Shown here: piece by piece, positions 1 to 5,252 of the stretch | How the letters are laid out: each line of letters opens with the position of its first letter | How positions within the stretch are numbered: position 1 is the stretch's first letter | IMG/VR virus record: IMGVR_UViG_3300032282_001730 | Coordinates: 1 to 50,343 of that record | Strand: one strand, 5' to 3' | From: a virus | Length of the DNA stretch: 50,343 bases | Position numbers and translations under genes: made by a program | The notes under the pieces: generated by a model | What the model saw: the letters and a program-made list of their open reading frames with translations, nothing else | What the model was told of the DNA's origin: nothing | Databases searched by the model: none

Positions 1-228
1 AATGCAGTAATTTCTGGCAATGCAGAAATTTATGATAATGCACAAATTTATGATAATGCACGAATTTATGGCAATGCAGTAATTTCTGGCAATGCAGAAA
101 TTTATGATAATGCAGTAATTTCTGGCAATGCAGTAATTTATGGCAATGCAGTAATTTATGATAATGCAGTAATTTCTGGCAATGCAGTAATTTCTGGCAA
201 TGCAGTAATTTATGGCAATGCAGTAATT
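1..228. repeat. 18-bp coding tandem repeat
   Basis: Twelve full copies and one partial copy of an 18-bp unit starting AATGCAGTAATTT lie in frame in the first gene and continue past the left edge. Variation is confined to a few positions (gta/gaa/caa/cga and tctggc/tatgat/tatggc), which swaps V/E/Q/R and SG/YD/YG. Confidence 0.95.
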
Positions 229-420
229 AATTATTTTATTTCCGCCAACCGTTCCGATGGTTATACTTTTGTAATCTTTAAGGAAGCTGATGGATCAATT
301 AAGATATCTGCGGGATGCAGATATTTTACCATTGAACAAGCCCGTGATTATTGGAAAAATAATAAAGAATCTTTAATGATTGTGGATTATCTGGAAACCG
401 CAGCAAATCATTTTTTATGA
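1..420 (+). CDS. Left-handed beta-helix hexapeptide-repeat protein (5' end outside window)
   Basis: The reading frame is open from base 1 and ends with TGA at 418-420 (139 residues visible). The first 76 residues are twelve and a half tandem hexapeptides of the form N-A-[VEQR]-I-[SY]-[GD], encoded by an 18-bp DNA repeat. This periodicity, with a small residue and an aliphatic residue at fixed places, is the signature of a left-handed parallel beta-helix (LpxA-like fold); similar NAxVxG repeats are common in phage proteins of unknown role. The last 63 residues are non-repetitive (aromatic-rich, YFISANRSDG onward) and may cap the helix or bind a ligand. The near-identical repeats could change number by slippage. 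The fold is well supported; the function is unknown. Confidence 0.85.
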   Translation, partial: NAVISGNAEIYDNAQIYDNARIYGNAVISGNAEIYDNAVISGNAVIYGNAVIYDNAVISGNAVISGNAVIYGNAVINYFISANRSDGYTFVIFKEADGSIKISAGCRYFTIEQARDYWKNNKESLMIVDYLETAANHFL

Positions 421-449
421 TTGACAATCAATCCTCAATAGCCTATATT
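421..449 (+). promoter_or_regulatory. Sigma70-type promoter (TTGACA-17-TATATT)
   Basis: TTGACA at 421-426 and TATATT at 444-449 are separated by 17 bp, directly after the stop of the repeat-protein gene and 27 bp before the ATG at 476. The same -35/-10 pair and flanking sequence recur at 983-1011, so this looks like a repeated early-promoter cassette. Confidence 0.8.
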
Positions 450-475
450 CCTTATATCAACCAAGGAGAAAGCCA

Positions 476-754
476 ATGGCAACGAAAACAATCAATGTCA
501 AGAAAATGGTTGAATTTGCCAATGCGCGCTTGACAAAGGATAATAGCCGAGAGGAAAGGAATGGTATTATTCTCATGGTAGAAGAAATTCTTCATTCAAC
601 CGAAAATTATAAGGGATATTTTTATCTGAACAAGAATGATTTGCCAAATAATGTATTGCCGGGAATTAATGTTGATGATGATGGATATGCTTTGACAGAT
701 TATGAATTGCGTTCAATGAATACTGATGATACTCGCAGGCATTATTTTTATTGA
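476..754 (+). CDS. Conserved small phage protein, unknown function
   Basis: 92 aa. The ATG is preceded by AAGGAGAAAGCCA, a strong ribosome binding site at good spacing. The N-terminal part (VKKMVEFANARL ... RNGIILMVEEILHSTENYKGY) is a pattern I recognise from small conserved phage proteins without assigned function. The C-terminal part is acidic and polar (DVDDDGYALTDYELR). No membrane segment or catalytic motif is visible. The gene has its own promoter at 421-449 and is the first of a run of small genes spaced like T4-family early genes. Confidence 0.75.
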   Translation: MATKTINVKKMVEFANARLTKDNSREERNGIILMVEEILHSTENYKGYFYLNKNDLPNNVLPGINVDDDGYALTDYELRSMNTDDTRRHYFY

Positions 755-816
755 AAACAAAATATTTTGATTGACAATCAAGCTTATATTCCTTAAACCA
801 AATAAGGAGAAAGCCA

Positions 817-999
817 ATGACCGGCGTTTATTATAACGAATATGAAATTTATATAGATAATAAACTTGTGGCCGTGTTTATTAATAAGGAATATGCTGAG
901 GATTATGTTGAATATTTGAAATATTCTCCTGTGTGTAAAATTACAAGTGACAATATTGTAATCCGTGAATGGACTCCTAATATTGACAATCAATCCTGA
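817..999 (+). CDS. Small hypothetical protein
   Basis: 60 aa, start ATG after AAGGAGAAAGCCA, the same ribosome-binding context as the gene at 476. The protein is rich in Tyr, Ile and acidic residues (YNEYEIYIDNKLVAVF). The last codons, for NIDNQS, are simultaneously the TTGACAATCAATC of the next promoter, so the gene end and the regulatory site share sequence. Its own upstream region has TTGACA (771) and TATATT (785), but only 8 bp apart: a truncated copy of the promoter cassette. It is weakly similar in style to the next small gene. No function can be assigned. Confidence 0.7.
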   Translation: MTGVYYNEYEIYIDNKLVAVFINKEYAEDYVEYLKYSPVCKITSDNIVIREWTPNIDNQS

Positions 1000-1011
1000 A
1001 TAGACTATATT
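983..1011 (+). promoter_or_regulatory. Sigma70-type promoter (TTGACA-17-TATATT)
   Basis: TTGACA 983-988 and TATATT 1006-1011 with a 17-bp spacer. The -35 lies inside the last codons of the upstream gene. Flanks match the cassette at 421. Confidence 0.8.
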
Positions 1012-1039
1012 TCTTATATCAGAAACAAGGAGAGTAGCT

Positions 1040-1201
1040 ATGGAATATGGCGTATTCATTAATGGTAAATTTGATGTATGTTTTAATGATATGAATAAGG
1101 CAGAGGAACACAGAGAAAATATTTTGCAATTTAATTCGGAATATAATTGGGATGATATTGTAATTAAAATGATTACTGTAATTGACTATAAAAACAGGTA
1201 A
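1040..1201 (+). CDS. Very small hypothetical protein
   Basis: 53 aa, from ATG 1040 to TAA 1199-1201, preceded by ACAAGGAGAGTAGCT, a strong ribosome binding site, and by the promoter at 983-1011. The sequence begins MEYGVFINGKFDVCF and ends VIDYKNR; it is acidic and aromatic-rich with no recognisable motif. The promoter, ribosome binding site and same-strand run of tiny genes support it as real. Function unknown. Confidence 0.65.
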   Translation: MEYGVFINGKFDVCFNDMNKAEEHRENILQFNSEYNWDDIVIKMITVIDYKNR

Positions 1202-1302
1202 TGATGATATTGTATTAATTATGTAAATTAAATAGTATATTAGTAAATGGAGTAAAAATAAGGAAAAAAATCATATTTTTCAGTATATTAGGGGGTAAAA
1301 AA

Positions 1303-1356
1303 CGGTATTTTGCTTAATTTTTAGGCTTTTTTATGGAAAAATCAATCAAAATACCG
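1303..1356 (+). promoter_or_regulatory. Inverted repeat abutting a promoter
   Basis: Perfect 10-bp arms CGGTATTTTG (1303-1312) and CAAAATACCG (1347-1356) are separated by 34 bp. The interior has a further ATTTTT/AAAAAT pair. The right arm ends 1 bp before the -35 hexamer at 1358, so a dimeric regulator binding the two arms, or a cruciform, could control that promoter. Confidence 0.55.
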
Positions 1357-1357
1357 C

Positions 1358-1386
1358 TTGACAACGGGTGAATAAGGCGATATATT
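1358..1386 (+). promoter_or_regulatory. Sigma70-type promoter (TTGACA-17-TATATT)
   Basis: TTGACA 1358-1363 and TATATT 1381-1386 with a 17-bp spacer; expected start of transcription near 1393. This excludes the GTG at 1368 as a translation start for the next gene. Confidence 0.8.
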
Positions 1387-1418
1387 ACCTTTATCAGCAG
1401 CGAGAAAGGAGACAGACA

Positions 1419-1613
1419 ATGGTTAACACCTTTATGCCGAACGATTACATGCCGTTTCGTGCGGTCATGCTGCTCTTGTTGGGAATGTATCGCACTAAGG
1501 ATGGTGCCATTGTCAATCGCCTGGAAGCTGTCAAGCAGATTATGACCGAGGCGAATTGCACCCTTGCGCCCGCCTATGATTATGTCATGCGCTGGATTAA
1601 TGCCAATATGTAG
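1419..1613 (+). CDS. Small hypothetical protein
   Basis: 64 aa. The start ATG 1419 was chosen because it follows GAAAGGAGACAGACA; the in-frame GTG at 1368 lies within the promoter spacer, upstream of transcription. The sequence has a short hydrophobic stretch (FRAVMLLLLGMY), followed by a helical segment (AIVNRLEAVKQIMTEA). It could be a small DNA-interacting or membrane-peripheral protein, but no family is recognised. It sits directly before the parS-like palindrome at 1616. Confidence 0.65.
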   Translation: MVNTFMPNDYMPFRAVMLLLLGMYRTKDGAIVNRLEAVKQIMTEANCTLAPAYDYVMRWINANM

Positions 1614-1615
1614 AA

Positions 1616-1631
1616 TGTTTCACATGAAACA
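1616..1631. promoter_or_regulatory. parS-like ParB-site palindrome
   Basis: TGTTTCACATGAAACA differs from the bacterial parS consensus TGTTNCACGTGAAACA at one central base (CA instead of CG), leaving 7-bp arms TGTTTCA/TGAAACA intact. It lies 3 bp after a stop codon. No parA or parB gene is in the window, so a host or distant phage ParB would be needed; binding is inferred. Confidence 0.5.
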
Positions 1632-1796
1632 TAGATGTCAATCAAAAAGAAAACGTAATTTTCGATAAAAAAACTGTAAGTTTCGCAAACTTTTTGGTTG
1701 ACATTTATACCATTTTATAAGGTTTATGCAGCGTCTGAATGGTTCTAATATTGCTTAAATGCCCTATATTTTGTAATATTATTGCTCCATTTTTGT

Positions 1797-1821
1797 TAAG
1801 TTATTGAAAACATTCACTTTT
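1797..1821 (+). repeat. 25-bp direct repeat, copy 1
   Basis: TAAGTTATTGAAAACATTCACTTTT is repeated identically at 1904-1928, 107 bp downstream; both copies run on into T-rich sequence. Exact non-coding duplication suggests a protein-binding site. Confidence 0.85.
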
Positions 1822-1903
1822 TGTTTTTCTCACGTTTCGCATAACTTTCGCAAAAAACCATTTGACAGGCCGCCGAAAGGATGTTAAAAATAGCCTAAGA
1901 AGG

Positions 1904-1928
1904 TAAGTTATTGAAAACATTCACTTTT
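1904..1928 (+). repeat. 25-bp direct repeat, copy 2
   Basis: Second identical copy of the 1797-1821 element, followed by AGGAGGTAAC, which resembles a ribosome binding site, but no ORF follows it. Confidence 0.85.
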
Positions 1929-1995
1929 ATTTTTTAGGAGGTAACTTTTCCCTGGGTGTGAAACGCAGCAAAGTTATCGGAGTTATAATCTCTTA

Positions 1996-2024
1996 TTGAC
2001 ATGCAAAGTTATCTGATTTATATT
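1996..2024 (+). promoter_or_regulatory. Sigma70-type promoter (TTGACA-17-TATATT)
   Basis: TTGACA 1996-2001 and TATATT 2019-2024 with a 17-bp spacer, about 30 bp before the ATG of the next gene. It is preceded by AAAGTTATC words that occur on both sides of the -35 and could be operator half-sites. Confidence 0.8.
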
Positions 2025-2053
2025 CTCACTGTAAACAACATGGAGTAATGATA

Positions 2054-2245
2054 ATGGATATGCGGCATGGTGGCCCTTATGATCGTGGTGCGGCGGATCG
2101 TTATTATGAACGCCCATATTCACCCCATTATTTTGTCGGTGAGACATATTCCTCAAAAAAGATTAATGAAAGCGAAATGACTCAAAAAGAGATTGATGAA
2201 TATCGCCGGGGATGGGATAATGAAGTTGATCGAAAAGAATGGTGA
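2054..2245 (+). CDS. Small conserved phage protein (RHGGPYDRG ... DPHYFVG type)
   Basis: 63 aa from ATG 2054; GGAG at 2042-2045 gives 8-nt spacing, better than the in-frame ATG at 2048 (2 nt). The protein (DMRHGGPYDRGAADRYY, then HYFVGETYSS, then MTQKEIDEYRRGW) matches a small conserved family that I recall from many phages and some bacteria, with unknown function. The sequence is strongly polar with many Tyr and Arg. The stop codon TGA is the first GTGAA element of the array at 2242. A good promoter lies at 1996-2024. Confidence 0.75.
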   Translation: MDMRHGGPYDRGAADRYYERPYSPHYFVGETYSSKKINESEMTQKEIDEYRRGWDNEVDRKEW

Positions 2246-2389
2246 AACATTGTGAAACATTGTGAAACAATACGTGAACCACAGTGAAACATTGTGAAAC
2301 AATACGTGAACCACAGTGAAACATTGTGAAACAATACGTGAACCACAGTGAAACATTGTGAAACATTGTGAAACAATACGTGAGTATAG
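2242..2389. repeat. Helically phased GTGAA array (32-bp repeat x3 plus partial copies)
   Basis: Three exact 32-bp units (2252-2283, 2284-2315, 2316-2347) are flanked by partial units. Within them GTGAA starts at 2242, 2252, 2262, 2274, 2284, 2294, 2306, 2316, 2326, 2338, 2348, 2358 and 2368, and GTGAG at 2380. The steps are 10 or 12 bp and average 10.6 bp, one turn of B-DNA, so all motifs face the same side of the helix. Ten of them read GTGAAACA, identical to one arm of the parS-like palindrome at 1616. It behaves like an iteron or centromere array; not a CRISPR, since there are no unique spacers. Confidence 0.9.
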
Positions 2390-2631
2390 TAATATACTAT
2401 AAGCGGTATTAAAACCTACTAATGAGTAAATTTTAATATAAAATTATTATCCTTTTAATTAATTTTTTACCCTAATTGATTCTATCATATAAGAAGGAAG
2501 CAGTCAATACGGAAAATGCACATTACGAATTATTTATTTTGATTTTTAGCCTCTTAACAAGGTAGGACGGTCATACTATGTATGGGGAACCGGCAGCCGT
2601 TCCCGCCGCGTTTCGTTCTAGGAGTGTCCGC
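2246..2631. other. Non-coding stretch: phased array plus AT-rich segment
   Basis: After the phased array (to 2389) comes about 170 bp of very AT-rich sequence (2390-2560) with no ORF. Then the composition changes abruptly to GC-rich at about 2560. A GGGAAC/GTTCCC hairpin (2585-2590 / 2599-2604) lies in the leader of the next gene. The array plus AT-rich DNA arrangement is what iteron origins look like; origin function is inferred. Confidence 0.45.
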
Positions 2632-2850
2632 ATGACGTTCAAGCATTCCGCCGTTATCCGCATTGATCACGATACGCCACGCTACGACTACACAATCACC
2701 ATGACTCCGGTTGAAGATTTTTTTCATCCTGAGTCGCGCCTGTATGAAGTGACCGATGGCGGCGAGTCCATGACGTTCGACTCCGATATGTTGATCGAAA
2801 TGGCGCGTGCCATCCTGCGGCAACGTGGCGTCACCATGTTCGAAGTCTGA
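2632..2850 (+). CDS. Small hypothetical protein of the GC-rich island
   Basis: 72 aa from ATG 2632, preceded by GGAG at 2621-2624 with 7-nt spacing. An in-frame ATG at 2578 would add 18 residues but has a weaker ribosome binding site and would place the 2585-2604 hairpin inside the gene. The protein begins MTFKHSAVIRIDHDTPRYDY and alternates charged and hydrophobic residues as in a beta-sheet protein; it ends in a probable helix (MLIEMARAILRQRG). Family not recognised. A terminator follows at 2865, separating it from the helicase gene. GC-rich codon use is shared with the helicase. Confidence 0.65.
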   Translation: MTFKHSAVIRIDHDTPRYDYTITMTPVEDFFHPESRLYEVTDGGESMTFDSDMLIEMARAILRQRGVTMFEV

Positions 2851-2864
2851 ACCTATCGCCTATC

Positions 2865-2894
2865 AAGCCCGTTGCCAGTGTAACGGGCTTTTCC
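2865..2894 (+). terminator. Rho-independent terminator
   Basis: A 9-bp stem AAGCCCGTT (2865-2873) / AACGGGCTT (2882-2890), with an 8-nt loop, is followed by TTCCCC. It lies between the 72-aa gene and the helicase gene. The T tract is short, so termination may be partial. Confidence 0.75.
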
Positions 2895-2919
2895 CCTCTC
2901 CCTATGGAGCGCACACAAC

Positions 2920-4455
2920 ATGTCAAATTTCATCCCATCGGCTCAGCAGTCCGCCATCCTGGATTGGACTCGCAACGGAACCGGCAACGCAATCATTACC
3001 GCCGTTGCAGGCGCCGGTAAGACGACAACACTCGTGCATATGATGCAGGAGACTACTGACACCGTGGCTTTCGTGGCTTTCAACAAGAAAATCGCGGACG
3101 AAATTAAAAATCGCGTGATTCGCGAAAATCTCGATCCGGACAATCGAATCACTGTCAAAACGTTTCACGCCTACGGCTTCGAAGCGTTCCGCAACTATCA
3201 GCGATCGACTAAGGTAGATGCAAAGAAACTGTATCTTACTGCCACTGGCAAACTCGGCCCCGATTCGATCATGGTCAATCCAGGGTGCCTTTCTTTCGCG
3301 ATGAAAGCGGTTAGCCTGGCGAAGCAGGCTGGTATTGGCGCGGGCATTGACGCGGCCAATCGTGACGCATGGTATAATCTGGTCAATCATTTTTCGCTTG
3401 ACCAGTATCTTTCGGAAGACTCCGGGCTTTCTCTTGATGATGCTTTGCGTGAGACTTGCCAGTTGCTGAAAGCCAGCAACAAAATTCTTAACGTTATTGA
3501 TTTTGACGACATGATTTATTTGCCGGTTCGCCTCGGCTTGAAAATGCGGCAATATGACTGGATTCTGCCTGATGAATGTCAAGATACGAATCCCATGCGC
3601 CTGAATATGCTGGGCATGATGGCGCATGAGACTACTCGCATTGCGGCGGTGGGCGATGATCGGCAGGCAATCTATGGATTCACCGGCGCGGACAGTGACT
3701 CCATGCATAACATTGCGGAACGGTTTGATTGCAAGCCTTTTCCCCTGACAATCACCTATCGGTGCCCGAAGGCGGTTGTTGCGGAAGCGCAACAGTGGGT
3801 GTCTCATATCCATGCCGCTGATACCGCGCCGGATGGTATTGTATCCCATTGTGATTCCGTTTCGTTTTTCAACAACATCCTGCCAAGCCTTGGCGCTGAG
3901 TCTGTTATTCTTTGCCGGAACAATGCGCCAATTGTCGGGCTTGCCTATAGGCTGCTGGGCATGGGCAAGGCTTGCATGGTCGAAGGTCGCGATATCGGCC
4001 AGGGCCTAATCAAGCTTGCCAGCAAATGGCGCAAGGTTAAGACTGTGGCCGCACTGCGTAGCAAGCTTGAATCATGGGCGGAACGTGAGACTGCCAAGGC
4101 TGAGACGAAAGGAAACGATACTCGCAAAGCCTCTATTGAGGATCAATTGGGCTGCTTGACAGTCATCATGGCGCAATTCGCTGATGATGACTCGGTTACT
4201 CGTGTTACTGACTCGATTAACAAAATGTTCGGTGATACTCCAGAAGGTTCCCGCCCGCTTGTGCTGACTCTTTCCAGCATTCACAAGTCAAAGGGCAAGG
4301 AATGGCAGCGCGTTATTTGGTGGGGCAAGAACATTTACAATCCGTCAAAGTATGCGCGGCAGCCATGGGAACAAATTCAAGAGAATAACCTGATGTATGT
4401 TGCGGCTACCCGCGCGCAGCATGAATTGTGCTACGTCAATCTTGACGCTGGATAA
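2920..4455 (+). CDS. UvrD/Rep-type superfamily 1 DNA helicase
   Basis: 511 aa; ATG 2920 follows GGAG. All SF1 motifs are in order: Walker A AGAGKTTT (residues about 30-37), Walker B DECQD (218-222), GDDRQAIYGF (about 246), TYRCP (motif IV), SIHKSKGKEW (motif V) and YVAATRA (about 492, motif VI). The family unwinds DNA 3' to 5' with ATP. At 511 aa it is shorter than cellular UvrD or Rep (about 670-720 aa), mainly through reduced 1B/2B insertions. T4 uses Dda, an SF1B enzyme, so this is not a Dda orthologue. It is the central gene of the GC-rich island and is probably an acquired repair or replication helicase. The long minus-strand ORF opposite it is a shadow. Confidence 0.93.
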   Translation: MSNFIPSAQQSAILDWTRNGTGNAIITAVAGAGKTTTLVHMMQETTDTVAFVAFNKKIADEIKNRVIRENLDPDNRITVKTFHAYGFEAFRNYQRSTKVDAKKLYLTATGKLGPDSIMVNPGCLSFAMKAVSLAKQAGIGAGIDAANRDAWYNLVNHFSLDQYLSEDSGLSLDDALRETCQLLKASNKILNVIDFDDMIYLPVRLGLKMRQYDWILPDECQDTNPMRLNMLGMMAHETTRIAAVGDDRQAIYGFTGADSDSMHNIAERFDCKPFPLTITYRCPKAVVAEAQQWVSHIHAADTAPDGIVSHCDSVSFFNNILPSLGAESVILCRNNAPIVGLAYRLLGMGKACMVEGRDIGQGLIKLASKWRKVKTVAALRSKLESWAERETAKAETKGNDTRKASIEDQLGCLTVIMAQFADDDSVTRVTDSINKMFGDTPEGSRPLVLTLSSIHKSKGKEWQRVIWWGKNIYNPSKYARQPWEQIQENNLMYVAATRAQHELCYVNLDAG

Positions 4456-4624
4456 TTTCTGAGACTCAAGGGAACGCTACAGGCGCTTAGGCTTTCCCCC
4501 GCTACCCCTGTATCACCCTGCACCGTTAGAAAGGCTGTAGCCTAGGTCCAATCCCTTTCCCGCCCCTATCTGGTCAACGCCCAGATACAAGATTGTTCGC
4601 CATTTCCTGCGGTCTGGCCGCAAG

Positions 4625-4771
4625 ATGACAGTGACCAGCAATCTCGGTCTAGCTGAGGCGCAGGCATGGTGCCACGATCCTGATACATCATGGCGCACAT
4701 GCAACGATCCTGCTGGGCGTGCCAGGACTCGTAAATCTGGCACATGGTTTGATTCGTATATGGAACAATAA
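4625..4771 (+). CDS. Small conserved phage protein (AEAQAWCHDPDT ... WFDSY type)
   Basis: 48 aa from ATG 4625. The core LGLAEAQAWCHDPDTSWRTC followed by ARTRKSGTWFDSY is the hallmark of a tiny protein family that I recall from many non-T4 phages (pattern EAQAHC-D-PETSS ... RTR--GPWFDGY), function unknown. Family members normally carry about a dozen residues before this point (YKIVRHFLRSGRK-like), and those residues are present here in frame (from about 4586) but without an ATG, GTG or TTG. The true start is therefore uncertain: either the ATG used here, a non-standard start, or a start lost by mutation. A terminator follows at 4795. Confidence 0.65.
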   Translation: MTVTSNLGLAEAQAWCHDPDTSWRTCNDPAGRARTRKSGTWFDSYMEQ

Positions 4772-4794
4772 TCAACACGCTATCGCAACGATTC

Positions 4795-4822
4795 AAGGCC
4801 AGTTTAACCGCTGGCCTTTTTT
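4795..4822 (+). terminator. Rho-independent terminator
   Basis: Perfect 8-bp stem AAGGCCAG (4795-4802) / CTGGCCTT (4811-4818), loop TTTAACCG, with TTTTTT at 4817-4822. It ends the island transcript. Confidence 0.9.
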
Positions 4823-4864
4823 CATACAGTGATCATTCCGATATGGCAATGAAACTATCGGTGC

Positions 4865-4962
4865 TTTCGTTTCATACGATACCGGCCTGTATATACAGAT
4901 GGCCACCGTTGCGCCATCGTGAGGATTGTGTATATACAGGTGCCACCGATACGATAACGAAA
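4865..4962. repeat. Palindromic segment with paired CTGTATATACAG elements
   Basis: A perfect palindrome CTGTATATACAG (4887-4898) is echoed by TGTATATACAG at 4929-4939; each is followed by a TGGCCACCG or TGCCACCG word. The segment is bounded by TTTCGTT (4865-4871) and its complement AACGAAA (4956-4962), and TATCGGTG / CACCGATA also pair across it. It sits at the right edge of the GC-rich island. Operator or recombination-end functions are both possible. Confidence 0.55.
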
Positions 4963-4988
4963 TAATTCGCAAGTTAAATAAATTTTAA

Positions 4989-5016
4989 TTGACAGGGTTT
5001 GGGGTGGCTCTATTGT
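4989..5016 (+). promoter_or_regulatory. Possible promoter (TTGACA-16-TATTGT)
   Basis: TTGACA 4989-4994 and TATTGT 5011-5016, 16-bp spacer. No gene follows on this strand before 5250, so if active it makes a short non-coding transcript. Confidence 0.4.
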
Positions 5017-5051
5017 TAATGTCAAGTTAAAAAAAAGTTAGAAAAAACTAG

Positions 5052-5081
5052 TTGACAGGGGTATGGGTTTGCTGCTAATCT
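5052..5081 (+). promoter_or_regulatory. Possible promoter with extended -10 (TTGACA-18-TAATCT)
   Basis: TTGACA 5052-5057 and TGC-TAATCT (5073-5081), 18-bp spacer. Transcription would enter the T/C-rich repeat tract and run antisense to the minus-strand operon; no ORF is downstream. Confidence 0.45.
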
Positions 5082-5107
5082 AGGCTCTAGCACTTTTTTT
5101 CGACTTC

Positions 5108-5240
5108 TTTATTCTTTTTAATTTTTTTCCCCTATATTTTTTTCCCCTATATTTTTTTCCCGCCAAAAATTTTTCCCCTATATTTTTTTTAGGCTTTTAA
5201 AAATTTGTCCAAAAATTTTTTTCCCGCCAAAAAAATTTGA
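5108..5240. repeat. T/C-rich low-complexity repeats
   Basis: A run of T7-CCCC-TATA units (three, two of them exactly tandem with a 15-bp period at about 5124-5153) and two TTTTTTTCCCGCCAAAAA units (about 5153-5170 and 5217-5234). It lies immediately beyond the 3' end of the minus-strand operon. Confidence 0.8.
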
Positions 5241-5252
5241 CCCCTCTATTTT

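Larger units (their letters stand above)
1614..2053. other. Non-coding regulatory stretch (440 bp)
   Basis: No credible gene here. It holds a parS-like palindrome (1616-1631), two 25-bp direct repeats (1797-1821, 1904-1928), several TTTCGCA words, TTGACA hexamers at 1698 and 1862 without a good -10, one GTGAAAC word near 1959, and a strong promoter at 1996-2024. The density of repeats resembles a replication or partition control region rather than spacer DNA; that role is inferred. Confidence 0.5.
2560..4970. other. GC-rich island in an AT-rich genome
   Basis: GC content rises sharply at about 2560 and falls back at about 4970, as does codon usage (GGC, GCC and CGC common, against AAT, ATT and GAT elsewhere). 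The island holds a 72-aa protein, a UvrD-type helicase and a 48-aa protein, each ended by a GC-rich terminator or palindromic segment. This suggests a self-contained block acquired from a GC-richer phage or host. Confidence 0.75.
4772..5252. other. Non-coding stretch (480 bp) between island and minus-strand operon
   Basis: It contains in order: the terminator at 4795, a symmetrical palindromic segment (4865-4962), two promoter-like TTGACA elements (4989, 5052), and about 130 bp of repetitive T/C-rich sequence (5108-5240). No ORF with a ribosome binding site is present. Confidence 0.6.

Noticed and set aside
771-790. Promoter with TTGACA and TATATT upstream of the 817 gene
   Set aside because: The hexamers are only 8 bp apart, too close for sigma70; it is a shortened copy of the neighbouring cassette, though the gene itself may be read from 421.
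1698-1890. Further TTGACA hexamers at 1698 and 1862 as promoters
   Set aside because: No acceptable -10 hexamer lies 16-18 bp downstream.
2153-2376. Three overlapping minus-strand open frames in the phased array
   Set aside because: They arise because the 32-bp repeat lacks stops in those frames; the encoded peptides are simple repeats (MFHNVSQCF-like) without start signals.
2242-2389. CRISPR array
   Set aside because: The 32-bp units are adjacent with no unique spacers and no cas genes are near.
2923-3849. 308-codon minus-strand open frame opposite the helicase gene
   Set aside because: It is the mirror of a GC-rich gene with all helicase motifs on the plus strand; it has no ribosome binding site and no recognisable protein features.
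4513-4796. Minus-strand open frames opposite the 48-aa gene
   Set aside because: They are shadows of the GC-rich plus-strand gene and terminator and lack ribosome binding sites.
4887-4939. LexA box
   Set aside because: CTGT and ACAG are 4 bp apart here, against 8 bp in the E. coli consensus, so LexA binding cannot be claimed.
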